64,000 nt of DNA, taken from the NCBI GenBank assembly GCA_029891385.1, contig CM057234.1, forward strand, positions 21,624,350 through 21,688,349, given 5' to 3'. The position numbers and the translations under genes were made by a program. This stretch comes from Erythroxylum novogranatense (lineage: Eukaryota; Streptophyta; Magnoliopsida; Malpighiales; Erythroxylaceae). Shown here in pieces: positions 46,788-58,225 of the stretch (the stretch's first letter is position 1; the number at the start of each line of letters is the position of its first letter). A model generated the notes under the pieces. That model ran no database searches. It was given only the letters and a program-made list of their open reading frames with translations, and was not told the DNA's origin.

Positions 46788-47751
46788 CTCCAGCCAATCA
46801 GAACCAGAGTCAAGTGATGAAGACGATGAGTTATCTTTCATCTCCAGAAAGATTAGACGCATATGGAAGAAAAAGTCCAGAACAAACCATACTTTCAAGA
46901 AGAATGTCAAAGATGAAGCTAAGCCAGAGAAGTCATCTTTCATCTACTACGACGACAATCAGCCTGGACACTACAAGTCCGAATGCCCGACTCTAAAGAA
47001 GAAACCAAAGAAGAGTAGAGAAGGCAAGAAAAGCATGATAGCAACGTGGGAGGACCTAGATTCATCAGAATCAGATACAGGTTCCGAGTCGTCTGAACAT
47101 GCAAACATCTGCCTGGTAGCCGAGGAAGATAGTGATGAGGAGGTAAAATCTGACTACAATAATTTACATAATGCCTACTCAGAACTGTTAGAAGATTCTC
47201 ATGTTATTCTGAAATAGTACAAACTGTTAAAGAAAAAGTATGCAGAAAATATTAGACGTACTGAAGTATTAGAGAGAGAAAATGTCTGTCTAAAGAAGCA
47301 ATTAGAGGAGAAAAATAAAGCCATAGATAGATCAGAAGAGATTAATCAGCTTAAACTAAGAATTAAGAATCTGTCAGCTGATTTAGCTACCTTCACAGAG
47401 AGCACTAAGAAAATGAATGAGATGCTTGGAAAATGTAGACATCCGAGTGATAAAACCGGATTAGGGTTTACAGGTAACAAGACTCAGTCTCATAAAAAAC
47501 CTTTCTTTCAAAATAGAAATCATAATAAATCTCGTTTTGATCAACGTCCTAGTTATATGCATCAAAGAACTCATCATATGCATACTGCTAACCATAAAGG
47601 ACCCAAGAAAATTTGGGTACCAAAAAATAAAATAGTTTCTCCTGCAGATATCCTTCCTTGGAAAATACGACAAGCACCATTGGTATTTAGACAGTGGATG
47701 CTCGCGACATATGACGGAAAAAAGGTCTATGTTCGTAGACCTTCAGTATAA
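46788..47751 (+). pseudogene. SIRE gag, C-terminal part, zinc knuckle and protease start
   Basis: After the TSD the SIRE reading resumes: acidic linker, IWKKKSRTNHTFKKNVKDEA, zinc-knuckle remnant FIYYDDNQPGHYKSECP (first Cys pair changed to Tyr-Asp), then a Ser/Asp/Glu-rich stretch and a TAG at 47216. A coiled-coil-like ERENVCLKKQLEEKNKAIDR comes next, followed by NHKGPKKIWVPKNK. The protease region near 47680 appears in two frames: the expected W-x-LDSGCSRHMTG can be traced but a shift near 47675 breaks it. Confidence 0.82.
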
Positions 47752-49100
47752 GAAGGGAGGATCGGTAACTTTCGGAGACAACCAGCAGGGCAAGATCATT
47801 GGAATCGGTAAAATAGGTAAAGATTCCTTTGCATGCATAAATAATGTCTTTGCTTGTTGATGGTCGAAGCATAACTTGATTAGCGTCGGTCAATTGTGTG
47901 ATTCGGTTTCAATCGTCACATTCAATCAAAATCTTTATAAGTCGAAACAAAGATGGGTCTATACTTTTCTCTGCCAAGAGAAGAAACAATCTTTACAAAA
48001 TTGATTTAGAAGATTTTCAAAGTCAAAATGTTTCATGTTTTCTATCTTCCGAAGAAGAAAGACTAATCTGGCATAAAAAGCTAGGTCATGTCTCTTTTAA
48101 ACATATTTCAAAGTTGGCAAAACATGATTTGGTAAGAGGATTGCCAAAAATAAGTTTTGACAAAGAGTTTTTCTGTGAAAACTGTTTGAAAGGAAAACAA
48201 GTTAAAACTTCTTTTTCTTCTAAAAATTTTGTAACATCATCTAGACCTTTAGAATTGTTACATATGGATTTATTTGGTCCAATAAGGACAATAAGTCTTG
48301 GCGGAAAGAAATATGGACTTGTTATTGTTGATGACTTTACTCGATTTTGTTGGATATTATTTTTATCACACAAAGATGAATCTTTTAAGTGCTTTAGGAC
48401 CTTATCCAGAAAGTTACAGAATGAAAAAGGAGTGTCTATAGCCAGTATCAGGAGTGACCATGGTGGAGAGTTTGAGAATTAGAAGTTTAGATTATTCTGT
48501 GAAGAGAATGGAATTTTCCACAATTTCTCTGCTCCCAGGACTCCACAACAGAATGGAGTTGTTGAAAGGAAGAACAGGACGATTCAAGAGATGGCAAGGA
48601 CTATGCTGTGTGAGATGAATCTTCCTAAATACTTCTGGCCAGAAGCTGTGAATACAGTATGCTATATTCAGAATAGAATTCTCTTGCGACCCATATTGAA
48701 GAAGAATCCTTATGAGTTGTGGAATGGAAGAAGACCAAATATATGTTACTTTCATCCATTCGGGTGCAAATGCTCTATTCTGAATACAAAGGAGATGTTG
48801 GATAAATTCGATTCAAAGACCTATCCAAGAATCTTTCTAGGCTACTCATTATCGTCTAAGGCATTTCGGGTGTACAACCTTACTTCAAAGACAGTTGAGG
48901 AGGCCATCCATGTCAAGTTTGATGATAGTTCCCAGCTCCATAAGGAAGATGACATGGAGAGTGAAGGTCTTTCAAAGAACTTAGATGATAGTACAGAAAC
49001 TCCATCATTAAGAACTCATATAGAAAAAGTTGAAGATATTCCAGAAACTATCAGACTGAAAAGAGACTGGAAATATAAAGGTCTCATACAGAAGAGTTGA
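47752..49100 (+). pseudogene. SIRE protease end and integrase
   Basis: GGSVTFGDNQQGKIIGIGKI and NLISVGQLCD precede the pre-integrase zinc finger IWHKKLGHVSFKHISKL...FCENCLKGKQ (HHCC). The core has LLHMDLFGPIRT (D), SIRSDHGGEFEN (D) and PQQNGVVERKNRTIQEM (E), so the DDE triad is present. FGCKCSILNTKEMLDKFDSK and RIFLGYSLSSKAFRVYN mark the C-terminal part. A TAG at 48481 interrupts the core just after the second Asp and a one-base shift at about 47895 separates the protease side; a TGA at 49098 separates it from RT. Confidence 0.9.
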
Positions 49101-49846
49101 TTATCGGAGAGACCTCAGAAGGAGTTAGCACAAGGTCCAGATTCAGAAGAGAAGCTAATGTGGCTTTTATCTTTGAAATAGAACCTAAGAAGGTTGAGGA
49201 AGCTCTTCAAGATGAAGCTTGGGTGTTATCCATGCAAGAGGAGCTGAATCAATTTACTAGGAATAATGTGTGGTCCTTAGTTCCGAAACCCTCTAAGAAA
49301 TCCATCATAGGAACCAGATGGGTCTTTAAGAATAAGTTAGACGAATCAGGAAGAGTGGGTCAAAATAAGGCTAGATTAGTAGCAAAAGGCTATAATCAAC
49401 AAGAAGGAATAGAATACAATGAGACGTATGCTCCAGTAGCAAGACTTGAAGCCATTAGGATTCTGCTGGCATATGCTGTGTGTCATAATATAAAGCTATT
49501 TCAGATGGATGTGAAGAGTGCCTTTCTGAACGGTTTTATAGATGAAGAGGTGTATGTTAAGCAACCACCTGGTTTCGAGGATGTTAAGAATCCAGATCAT
49601 GTCTATAGACTTCATAAAGCCTTATACGGACTGAAGCAAGCTCTTAGAGCTTGGTATGATCGTCTGAGTACTTTTCTCTTAGAGAATGGTTTTAGTAGAG
49701 GTCAAGTTGATAAGACGCTCTTTAGAAAGAATTTTCAGAATGATTTTATTTTAGTTCAGATTTACGTTGATGATATTATTTTTGGAGCTACTTCAAACAA
49801 GCTATGCATGAAGTTTGAGAGTCCAATGAAGAAAGAGTTTGAAATG
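49097..49846 (+). pseudogene. SIRE reverse transcriptase, N-terminal part
   Basis: The open frame has the RVT_2 hallmarks: [79 protein letters not shown] (first Asp), [20 protein letters not shown] and [15 protein letters not shown] (YVDD loop). It is cut after KKEFEMS by element B and resumes at 59718 after the TSD AGCAT. Apart from the insertion this stretch has no stop. Confidence 0.93.
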
Positions 49847-49851
49847 AGCAT

Positions 49852-51336
49852 TGATCGCGGCTCTGTCGATGCGATCTTACGATCGATCCTTGGAAACCGG
49901 TCAAATAGAATAAATTCCAAGATTGCGGTATAGGATGTAACCTCGGGTCGTCTCACTTAATTGGAACAAAATAAAAATGGTCTAATCTAGCCTAAATGTC
50001 AAAAATTGCAATCGAAGTTGATAAATGTGGTTTTGTAATTTGGTGAAACCGGTAAAGTAATCAAAATTTAACAAAAAGTATAAAAGAATATTTTTGGGAA
50101 TTTTGAAATAATGCAATAAACAAAGGATCGGATAAAATCAAATTGATAAAATCCTCTTGAAAATGAGGCTCGAGCTATCACGGTTCAAAAATGGTTTTCG
50201 GGATACAATCCACTAAGTTTCAAAGATTAACCTAAAGGACTCTTTAGGTCCAAAGATTTAATTAATGAACTCCATCATTTAAATCTTTGTTAAAACCTTA
50301 GTGTGACAATTGGACAAGCAAATGCAATTGGTCAAATGAATAAAACACAACAATCTCAATCAAACACAACTAAATGATTAAAACCGTGAATGCAGTATCC
50401 AATGACATATATGAAACTTCATATATTAGGCATCAAAATGTTCTACAGATTACTTTGTCCAAATTTCAACATAGTATCAACACACGGTTAAACTATAACA
50501 ATGCTAATCTAAATATATCGATGCAATCCTCTAACTCAGAAGTTTACACAAATATACTAGACTTCGGATACTAAGTGATTACTCCCTTCAAGCTCAGAAC
50601 TCAAGCCATTGCTACATCTTCAAGAGGAAGGTTGGCTTAGCTACGCATGACTCCGGTCGATCCCTCGGATACTGGAGAATGAACGAGGCTCATGTTTGCA
50701 GAAGACGATGACGGTGATGATGGCGACTGTGGTGATGATGGTAGACGATAATGAAAATGTGAAGGTCTTCTCCTTCCAGAGTCTGCGTTCCAAGCCGTCT
50801 CTGTATTGTAAAATCTCCGTGACAAAAGTCTCTCGATGACCTAAAAATAGCAAGTCTTATATGATGGATCACGGGCCGTGTTGGAACAGTGAGATGAACT
50901 TTCCATAAACCGGTCGGGTATCCGCTCATACGTCGCGATGAATAAGATAAATGAATTAAATTCATCGCGACGTGTGCACTCGTCTGCTCGTCGCGTCGTG
51001 TACATCGCCGCGTGCGCTGACGTCGCGGAAGTGTGCTTTCGCCGCGTCGTGTGAAATGCCATGCGCGTCATGACGTCGCGGAAGGACTATTGACTTCTTA
51101 CGTTGACTCCTTTGTTCCTGCAACAAAACAATAACAACAATTTGCAGTATCAATTGTCCCAATAAAAACTATGGAAAAATAAGTATCAAATCATGACAAT
51201 TTACTGACAAATTGAGAATTGAAAGAACTCAGTATGAGGAACCAATTTAAGCACAAAAATCATCAATCAGGAGTCAATTCATGCATAAGCAGCTATGAAA
51301 ATGCAGCCAATTTATAATATAAACTTGGCTCAATCA
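49852..51336 (-). repeat. 3' LTR of element B
   Basis: The plus strand runs TGATCGCGGCTCTGTCGATG to GGCTCAATCA (1485 bp). It includes CGTCGCG-rich sequence at 50931-51082 and a perfect 13-bp inverted repeat (50931-50943 with 50960-50972). Confidence 0.95.
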
Positions 51337-51356
51337 AATTCCCCCACACTTAGACC
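51337..51356 (-). other. Polypurine tract of element B
   Basis: The minus strand reads TAAGTGTGGGGGAATT next to the LTR, almost the same as in element A. Confidence 0.88.
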
Positions 51357-52905
51357 TTTGTACTCTGGACAAAGTTTTACAAGAGTCAAAAGAGTGCAAG
51401 AGAAAAGAAAATATCTACCCATGCTCAAAACAATAAAAGGAAATTGACGCAAGTTACTTCCTCAGAATTCAACCAAAGCAAAATGAAAGAGTGCTACTAA
51501 AATAAACATTGAAAGAATCCAAGTACAAGAGATTGAACAAAAGAGAAGCACTCAAGGTATAGTGTTTGACTCACTCACTTTGTTCAGGGATATTTTCTCT
51601 CAATCTACTTAATCCATCTCCTACAATAGGCTTGTGTCAATTCTATTTCTCCACCACAAGAACTATCATTCTGAAGATCAAGAGGTCTTAAAGGGTTGTA
51701 ATGTATGGAAGGCTAAATGAAATGGATGAATGAAAAGAAAGAAAATATGAGCAAATGCACTAAACGACTAATTGATGTCAACAGTAGAAGTCAAACGACA
51801 CAATTGCATAAACAGAATGCAATATTATTCTTTTTCTTTATCTTTTGCTTTTTCCCCCTTTTTTATTATTATTTTTTATTTTGAACATTTTGGAGATATT
51901 GTCCATTTCTGGACACACACTTTTTTTTTTTGACATAGGCAAAATAACTGATGACATAATAAAGATGTGCATGCAAATGCTCATAATAGAATGGCTCAAA
52001 AGGGCTAGCAAGGGATAAATGTGTAGTGGACGGTGTTTAGGAAAGTGGGTTAAGAAAAGAACGCCTCTATCATATCAACAAAAATTCAGTCCATAAAGCT
52101 TCAAATAAGAATTGAAACAAGTTCTAGAAAAGAATGAAATAAGTAGATGCACACAAAGATAGAATGAAAATTTTAGGCTCAAATATCCTTCCACAAGGGT
52201 ATGATCTCAATGAACAATCTCAAGTCTCAAAAACTTAAAATGCCACTTTGTTAGCATGCTTTCATTTACTTTGTATTGAAAACGTTGAAAGCAAGGTTTT
52301 GTCAAGTCTAATTATCATTAAAAGGATGGAAGGTGTTTTCAAAAACTCAAGCATCGTTTTGAAACTAGTAAAAGCTTTGAAAACAAAAGCCACAAAAGTC
52401 CAGTGCAAGAAAAATTTGAAATGAGTGGAAGAATTAAGCACAGAATCATTCATGCATGAGTATGGACGTCGCGACGTGTAGAAGCAGACGTCGAGACGTT
52501 TGGACGTCGCGACGTAGCAAGGATGACGTCGCGACGTATGCCAAATTTGAAGAACGCTTCGCCGTGACGTATGGAGACTGGTCGCGGCGAAGAAATGCAG
52601 AATGAAAGAAAATACAACAAGTTTATCAGCAGAAAGCACCAATTGGCCAACAATATAATATCAACAGTCATGCAATGTGAAAAATAAATAGGGAAACAAC
52701 TCCCCCACACTTGAAACACACATTGTCCTCAATGAAAGTGTAACAGAAGCAAAAGATGAGAAGAAGAAGGCACAAAAACAAAGATTGATCATTAAGTGGA
52801 TTAAGTCAAGTACAAAAGACACAAAAGAACTAAGGAACTAAATACAGAAAGAAAAGAAAACAAAAGAAAAGAAATACAAGAAAAGAAAACAACAGAAAGA
52901 CAAAA
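51357..52905 (-). other. Non-coding region of element B with second PPT-like motif
   Basis: No coding signal. AAGTGTGGGGGAG (52712-52700, minus strand) preceded by CATTGAGGACAATGTG mirrors the motif at 33390 in element A. Four CGTCGCGACG-type palindromes cluster at 52466-52545. Confidence 0.7.
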
Positions 52906-54209
52906 CTAAGCCGTATGGTCATCAGCTGGCGGATCCGGAGGAGCAGCCTGAGAAGCACTAGGACCAGCTGAAAGATCATGGGAGGCAGGAGGAAGTAGTA
53001 ACTGCAGCCGATCCGCAATTAGGGTGAACATCGAAGTGTAATACTGTCGGTCGGCAGCCATCTGAGCCTCTATGCGACGCAAGTCAGCGCGAAGAAGGGC
53101 GATCGGATCAGAGGAGGCGGGAGGTGAAGGGCGTGGACGGATGGGGCTACGAGGTGGGGCCTCGGATGGAGGAATAGGAACAGAAGGAACAGGAGAGGAA
53201 GGAATAGGGTCAGAAGTAGCAGGGGGAGGGGAAGAAGGTGGGGAAGGAGTAGATGGGGGAGGAAGGCCACGAGGTCGACGGAGGCAGACGCATCAAAAGC
53301 GAGGGTGCTCAAAGGTAGGTTAGTCGGATGTTCAAACCCGATAGGCCCGGAACATGTCAGTGATGAGATGAGGGAAGATAAGGGAATGGGTGGGGTTGGT
53401 GGAGAGGATGCATTGCCGAAGGGCGGAGGTGATGGCAAGGGCGAGATCAACTGGCCGACCGACCATCAACAGATAAATGTATAAAGCCTGTTCCTTGGGA
53501 ACCATGGCTAGGTGAGAAGTAGGGAGGATGTTGTTGCAGATAAAATGAAGCCACAGACGGGCTTGTAAAGAAGGTCGACTCGGCGGATATAATTTGAGCA
53601 CCCCTAGGTTGATACCATTCAATACCCTCAGGGCAGAGAGTATGAAGAACATCATCCCAAGGGTACTCATGGATGAGCTCAGAGTAGTGGCAACGGGGTG
53701 TAGGCAGAAGCTGAAAATGTTCCCTAATGGATATGGAAGTGAAGGCACGGGGAATGAAGATATCCCGGAATGCAATGCCATAAGTGCCGAAGGAACGAGC
53801 ATGGGTGTAAAACTGGTGGACGAAGGTAAGGTTCCCAGCGGTACGGGTATGGGCAAGGGTGATAAGGTTAAGGGAAAAGAGTTGGCGGACAAATGGATTA
53901 GTAGCGGGTGTCAAAGGAAAAGGTTTTTCCTTCAGTATGGCCCGGACATGATCTTGCGGACGAAAGATACTCCGGATCAACCGGGACAGAGGTAGAGTGG
54001 GAAGGGGAATGGTGGTGGTGCGAAGAATGGGAGTGCTGAGGAGAGGGAGAAGTAGCGGAGAAAACTCCTAAGGAAGATGGGGATACAGCAGGATGGGGGG
54101 AAACGGGTGGAACAGAAACAAACTCGTCAAGCGAGTGGGAGGGGGAAGGAAGGAGATGAGACGGGGTGGTGGGACGCTGGGAATTGCTGACATTCTTTGT
54201 GCGAGGCAT
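52906..54209 (-). pseudogene. Envelope-like ORF of element B (plant transposon protein domain type)
   Basis: The start is ATG at 54209-54207 (MPRTKNVSNSQRP), followed by a Ser/Pro/His-rich N-terminus and, across at least two frame changes (near 53900 and 53620), a folded domain: NPFVRQLFSLNLITLAHTRT, NLTFVHQFYTHAR, AFRDIFIPRAFTSISIREHF, INLGVLKLYPPSRPSLQARL, WLHFICNNILPTSHLAM, EQALYIYLLMVGRPVDLALA. The W-x-F-I...LLP pattern and the following helix are those of the 'putative plant transposon protein' domain seen in Athila env-like ORFs. A Pro-rich C-terminus ends PPADDHTA-stop at 52906. Function in plants is unproven; no clear transmembrane segment is seen. Confidence 0.75.
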
Positions 54210-55299
54210 ATCCTGCAAAAAAAAAAAAAGATACAGAAGTAAGCAAAAATCGACCTCCTCGTCGCGACGTGTGGGCAGACGCCGCGGCGAGGTAGAGCCC
54301 TCGACTAGACGTCGCGACGTGCAGAAACAGACGTCGCGGAGAAGCAAGGTTCTGCGTACATCTCGACGAGGCAATGCGCTCGTGGCGACGTAAGGCGATA
54401 TTCAGACGCATCGCAACGAGCAATCGCTCGTCGCGGGAAACCTAACTCAAACTTCTAACAATGCAGACGAAAAACAAGAAAAAGAAAGAGAATGGGACAC
54501 TTATTGAGGTTGAAGACGCAAGAGTGGAGATGGCTAAAATGACGAGCACGGTGAGGCAGCGATCACGGTTAGACAGAGAGGAGAGCTGAGAGAGAGCGAG
54601 GCGATGACGGTGGGAGAAGAAAATGAGAAAGAAAGAAAGAAGAAGAGGAAACGGCGAGGGAGGTGGAATGTCGCTACGGGGAAAAGACAAACAGGGTCTC
54701 GGACAAACGCAGAGACCACTGGACTTAAGGGGCAAAAGGGGTATTTCCAATGATGGGACGTCGCGGTGTCAGAATGTGGCACGTCGCAGTGTCAGAATGT
54801 GGCACGTCGCGACGAGGGAAAAAAATTGAACAAGATACGTCGCGACGTGTCTGCCCGAAAAGAAAAACACAAACCTGACTTAATCCAGCAACAATCAATC
54901 CAAAACAATCAATCTTCCAAAATTAATCCTCCCAAAGAATGTCATGCTTCTTGTAAAGATATAAAGCTAACAAAGGAAAGCAATTTATTCAAAATGAACA
55001 GAAATCCTACCTAACTACTGCTACTCTCTATGGCTAGGTTTCTCCCCACACTTAATCAAGATATTCATGCAATACAAAAGTTCACATCACTCTAAACAGG
55101 ATGCATGAATATAAAGAGGATGTAGGAGAGAAACAACTGGTCTCATGGAGGTCCTGAAACTTGGGATAGTCACTGGCAAAATCCGAGCTTCATCCCAATG
55201 GCTTGGCTCAGTGCGACTCAATGTCCAACACTTGACTTGAGGTCTCTCCTACAAAATCATCAACAAGCAAATGTTCTCCAAGAAGAGTGTCGATAGAAG
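54210..55299 (-). other. GC-rich non-coding stretch of element B with CGTCGCGACG clusters
   Basis: This lies between the protease remnant and the env-like start. It carries clusters of CGTCGCGACG at 54259-54440 and 54757-54850, and a pyrimidine-rich (minus strand) segment 54440-54700. RT and integrase would normally stand to the right of it. Confidence 0.65.
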
Positions 55300-56368
55300 A
55301 TGTCAAAGTTTGTGCAAAATCACAACATGCATCATCAATAACCGTGTCAAGCATATTTACTCCAAGCAAGGAGTAATCCTCGTGGGGTGCTTCATTGCTT
55401 CATACATGTTGAAGCTCACCCTTTGATCGCCAACCTCCATGGTTATCTTCCTTCCTTCATGCTAATCATGGTGCTTCTTTGTTCAAGGAAGGGTCGTCCG
55501 AGAATCGGTGAAGTATCTGCACAACCTCGATGAACATGTCAAGTACATAAAAATCAGAGGAAAAACTAGACCTTTAACTTGGACTAAGATATCCTCAATT
55601 ATCCCCTTTGGATGCCTAAAAGACCTATCACCAATTGTAACACTACAGATGTAGGTTTTATGCTTTTCACCCTAGGTTCTCATAGGATCGATTTAGGCAT
55701 CACATTGATAGCCGCCCCAAATCTAATAAAGCTCTCCGATGGTCACTTTTCCTAAAGTGCAAGGGATGGTAAAAGACCTGTGGTCTTGACACTTGATGTA
55801 TTTGGGGCTTGAATAATGCAGACACATTGGAGCTCACCTGGACTCTCTCATTTGGCCTAAACTTTCTCTTATTCATGCACAAATCCTTCAAATACTTAGC
55901 ATAGGCCGGAACTCTCTTCACTAGATCAAGCAAAGGTACATTCACTTCCACTTTCCCAAACAAATCAATGATTTCTTTCTCATGTTGTTTCTCATTTAAG
56001 CGCTTACTCATTAAATATGAATTGGGAAAAGGAAGGTCCTGAATACTTACCTCCTTACCTTTACCTGCTTGCTTACTTGACTCTCCACTTCCTGCTTTCT
56101 CTTTAGAATCTCTTGGAGTTGTTTCCTTCTCAGTTGTTGTGAGTCTCTTCCTTTCTTTCAGTAGGTCCTCCTCTCTGGCACTTTCTGATCTCATTACCCT
56201 TGTTGGAGGTACTGGCTCACTATCAATCTCATCCTCACATGGCTCATCTTCATCTTGAGGCTTGAACCTCACTTGTTTTCCACTCCACGAGGGCAATGGC
56301 ATTAAGACTCTTGGGTTCATCACAAGTATTGGAAGGAATGGCTCCTTTGCTTTTAGCTTAATTTTCAC
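55300..56368 (-). pseudogene. Protease-region remnant of element B
   Basis: The open part (56368-55700) has DLPFPNSYLMSKRLNEKQHE, VNVPLLDLVKRVPAYAKYLK and KRKFRPNERVQVSSNVSALF, homologous to element A 42000-41780, and the active-site start RRALLDLG followed by a frame loss near 55715. Downstream to 55300 pieces such as FYVLDMFIEV and YSLLGVNMLDTVID show the spacer region continues with many stops. Not functional. Confidence 0.82.
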
Positions 56369-57887
56369 TCATGTTGTTAGACAACCGAGTGACATAGGAA
56401 TTGATGTTCTCACCTTGGTCTCCCATTGCTCCATTCTTTTCTCCAAGGCATTGAATCTGGCGCGATCTTTGAGGAATCTGTTGAATCAAAGAAGCAATTG
56501 CATTAAGCTGGTTAGCATTGGAATCCTCTCTTCCTTCATCAAGGTCATCATCTTGTGGAGCAACCGATTGGTATCCTCCTTTGGTGGGACTACAGGGCTT
56601 CTTTGTTGATTAGGGGCTGCTAGTGGAAGTGCCGGCTCCTCCTCCTTGTGAAAATCTACCACGAGCTCGTTCTCCTCATTCCTCCAATGAATCTCGGATT
56701 GGATTTCCATCCCTCATTGTAGGTGTTGGAGTATGGGTCCCATTCTAATTCTGCCTTGATACATTGCCGAGACTTCCTCATATCTACAGGCAAGCGCTCA
56801 AATATGCATTCTGACCCACAATTTTCACAACTAGGTGCGGTAAGCTCTGTTGAAGAAGTAGAGCGTTGTACATTCAAATTCTTCAGCTCAGCAGTGATGC
56901 AAGATAGCTGTGATGATATCCGACTCTCCAAAGAGTCCACTTTCGACTCTAGGCTCTCCATTCTTTTATCTTGAGCCGTCAAGGCTCCCAACTCATGCAC
57001 TCCTCTTTGATCTCTGACACTGTACTGCTGATGGTTTAAGGCCATCTTCTTGATCAAATCCCATGCTTCCAATGTTGTAAGGTCAATCAGAGATCCTCCA
57101 GATGTAGCATCTAACATACCCTTCTCCTGGCACTTCAACCCATCATAAAAGTACTGCACCAATTGCTCATCAGGAATCTGGTGATGGGGGCATCTAGAAA
57201 GAAGGTCTTGGAAACGGTTCCAATAGTCATACAGTGACTCATCATAATCTTGGCGGGCTGAATAAATCTCCTTCCTCATGGAAGATGTCCTAGAAGCTGG
57301 AAAGTATTTCTCCAGAAAGGCCTTCCTTAGATTGGCCCAGCTATGGTAAGCATTGGCCACATGCCTCGGAAGACTCATATACCACTCTCGTGCTTTCCCT
57401 TCCAAAGACAAATGAAACACCTTCCAAAGTACTTGATCCAAAGTAGCTCCCATCGGCTTCATACTCGCGGATCATGTGAAAGCTTTGTAAGTGCATATAT
57501 GGATCCTCTCCTGTCAAACCATGAAATTTAGGAAGAGAATTAATCAGCAAACCTTTAATCTCAAAATTAACATCAAAATTAGGGCAAGCAGTAGTAAATG
57601 GATCATAATGCACATCAGATGTTGTTGCCTCCCTAATTGTCCCTCGTCATTGATTCTCATTGTTCTCTCCCACTCTCTCATGCTCACCATTTCCTCCATT
57701 AGTTCCATTTCTAGGTTGGTGAGCAGGATAATCGTGGATTTGGGTAAATATTAGGATTCTCAGCCATGTTCTCACTATCTCGCTCAACCACACTCCTTTT
57801 CTCTTGTTCTTTCCTTTCTTTCCTAAGTCTCCTCAAATGTCTCTCAACTTCAGGATGGAACTGAACAAGTTTACCTCTCCTGGGCAT
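56369..57887 (-). pseudogene. Athila-like gag of element B
   Basis: The start is ATG at 57887-57885 (MPRRGKLVQFHPE). The N-terminal part has shifts between 57620 and 57740. The capsid part reads DVNFEIKGLLINSLPKFHG, GEDYMHLQSFHMIRE-like sequence and, in an open 268-codon stretch (57462-56656), AREWYMSLPRHVANAYHSWA, FLEKYFPASRTSSMRKEIYS, YWNRFQDLLSRCPHHQIPDE and YFYDGLKCQEKGMLDATSGG. The zinc knuckle is damaged (CENCGSECIFERLP lacks the His). Homologous to gag of element A but clearly a different family. Confidence 0.9.
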
Positions 57888-58204
57888 GCACTAAAAAGCA
57901 ATCCACAAACTAAAGAATGGTATAAAAAATGCTCACAGTCACACAAAATCAGATAAAAGTGAAATGCGATGAATGTGAGAGTATGGATGTATGAATGTAT
58001 GTATGAGTGTGTATGTGTGAAAAATGTGTAAAGTATGAAATAAGATCAAAGTATGATCTATGCGTGTGCAAAGGGAAATCAAATCTATACTATGAACAAG
58101 TGTAAAAATCAAACTATCTAAATGCAATCAAAAACAATGATTCCTATTATCAACGACAAGTCATAAATGACAATGGCTATCCGATGGTAAACCAATTACT
58201 TGGT
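57888..58204 (-). other. 5' leader of element B
   Basis: A short leader with TATGTATGAGTGTGTATGTG-like words near 58000 on the plus strand. No gene. Confidence 0.7.
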
Positions 58205-58205
58205 T

Positions 58206-58223
58206 CCCCAGCAACGGCGCCAA
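58206..58223 (-). other. Primer-binding site of element B (tRNA-Asp type)
   Basis: The minus strand reads TGGCGCCGTTGCTGGGGA close to the LTR end; one base differs from the site of element A. Confidence 0.9.
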
Positions 58224-58225
58224 TT

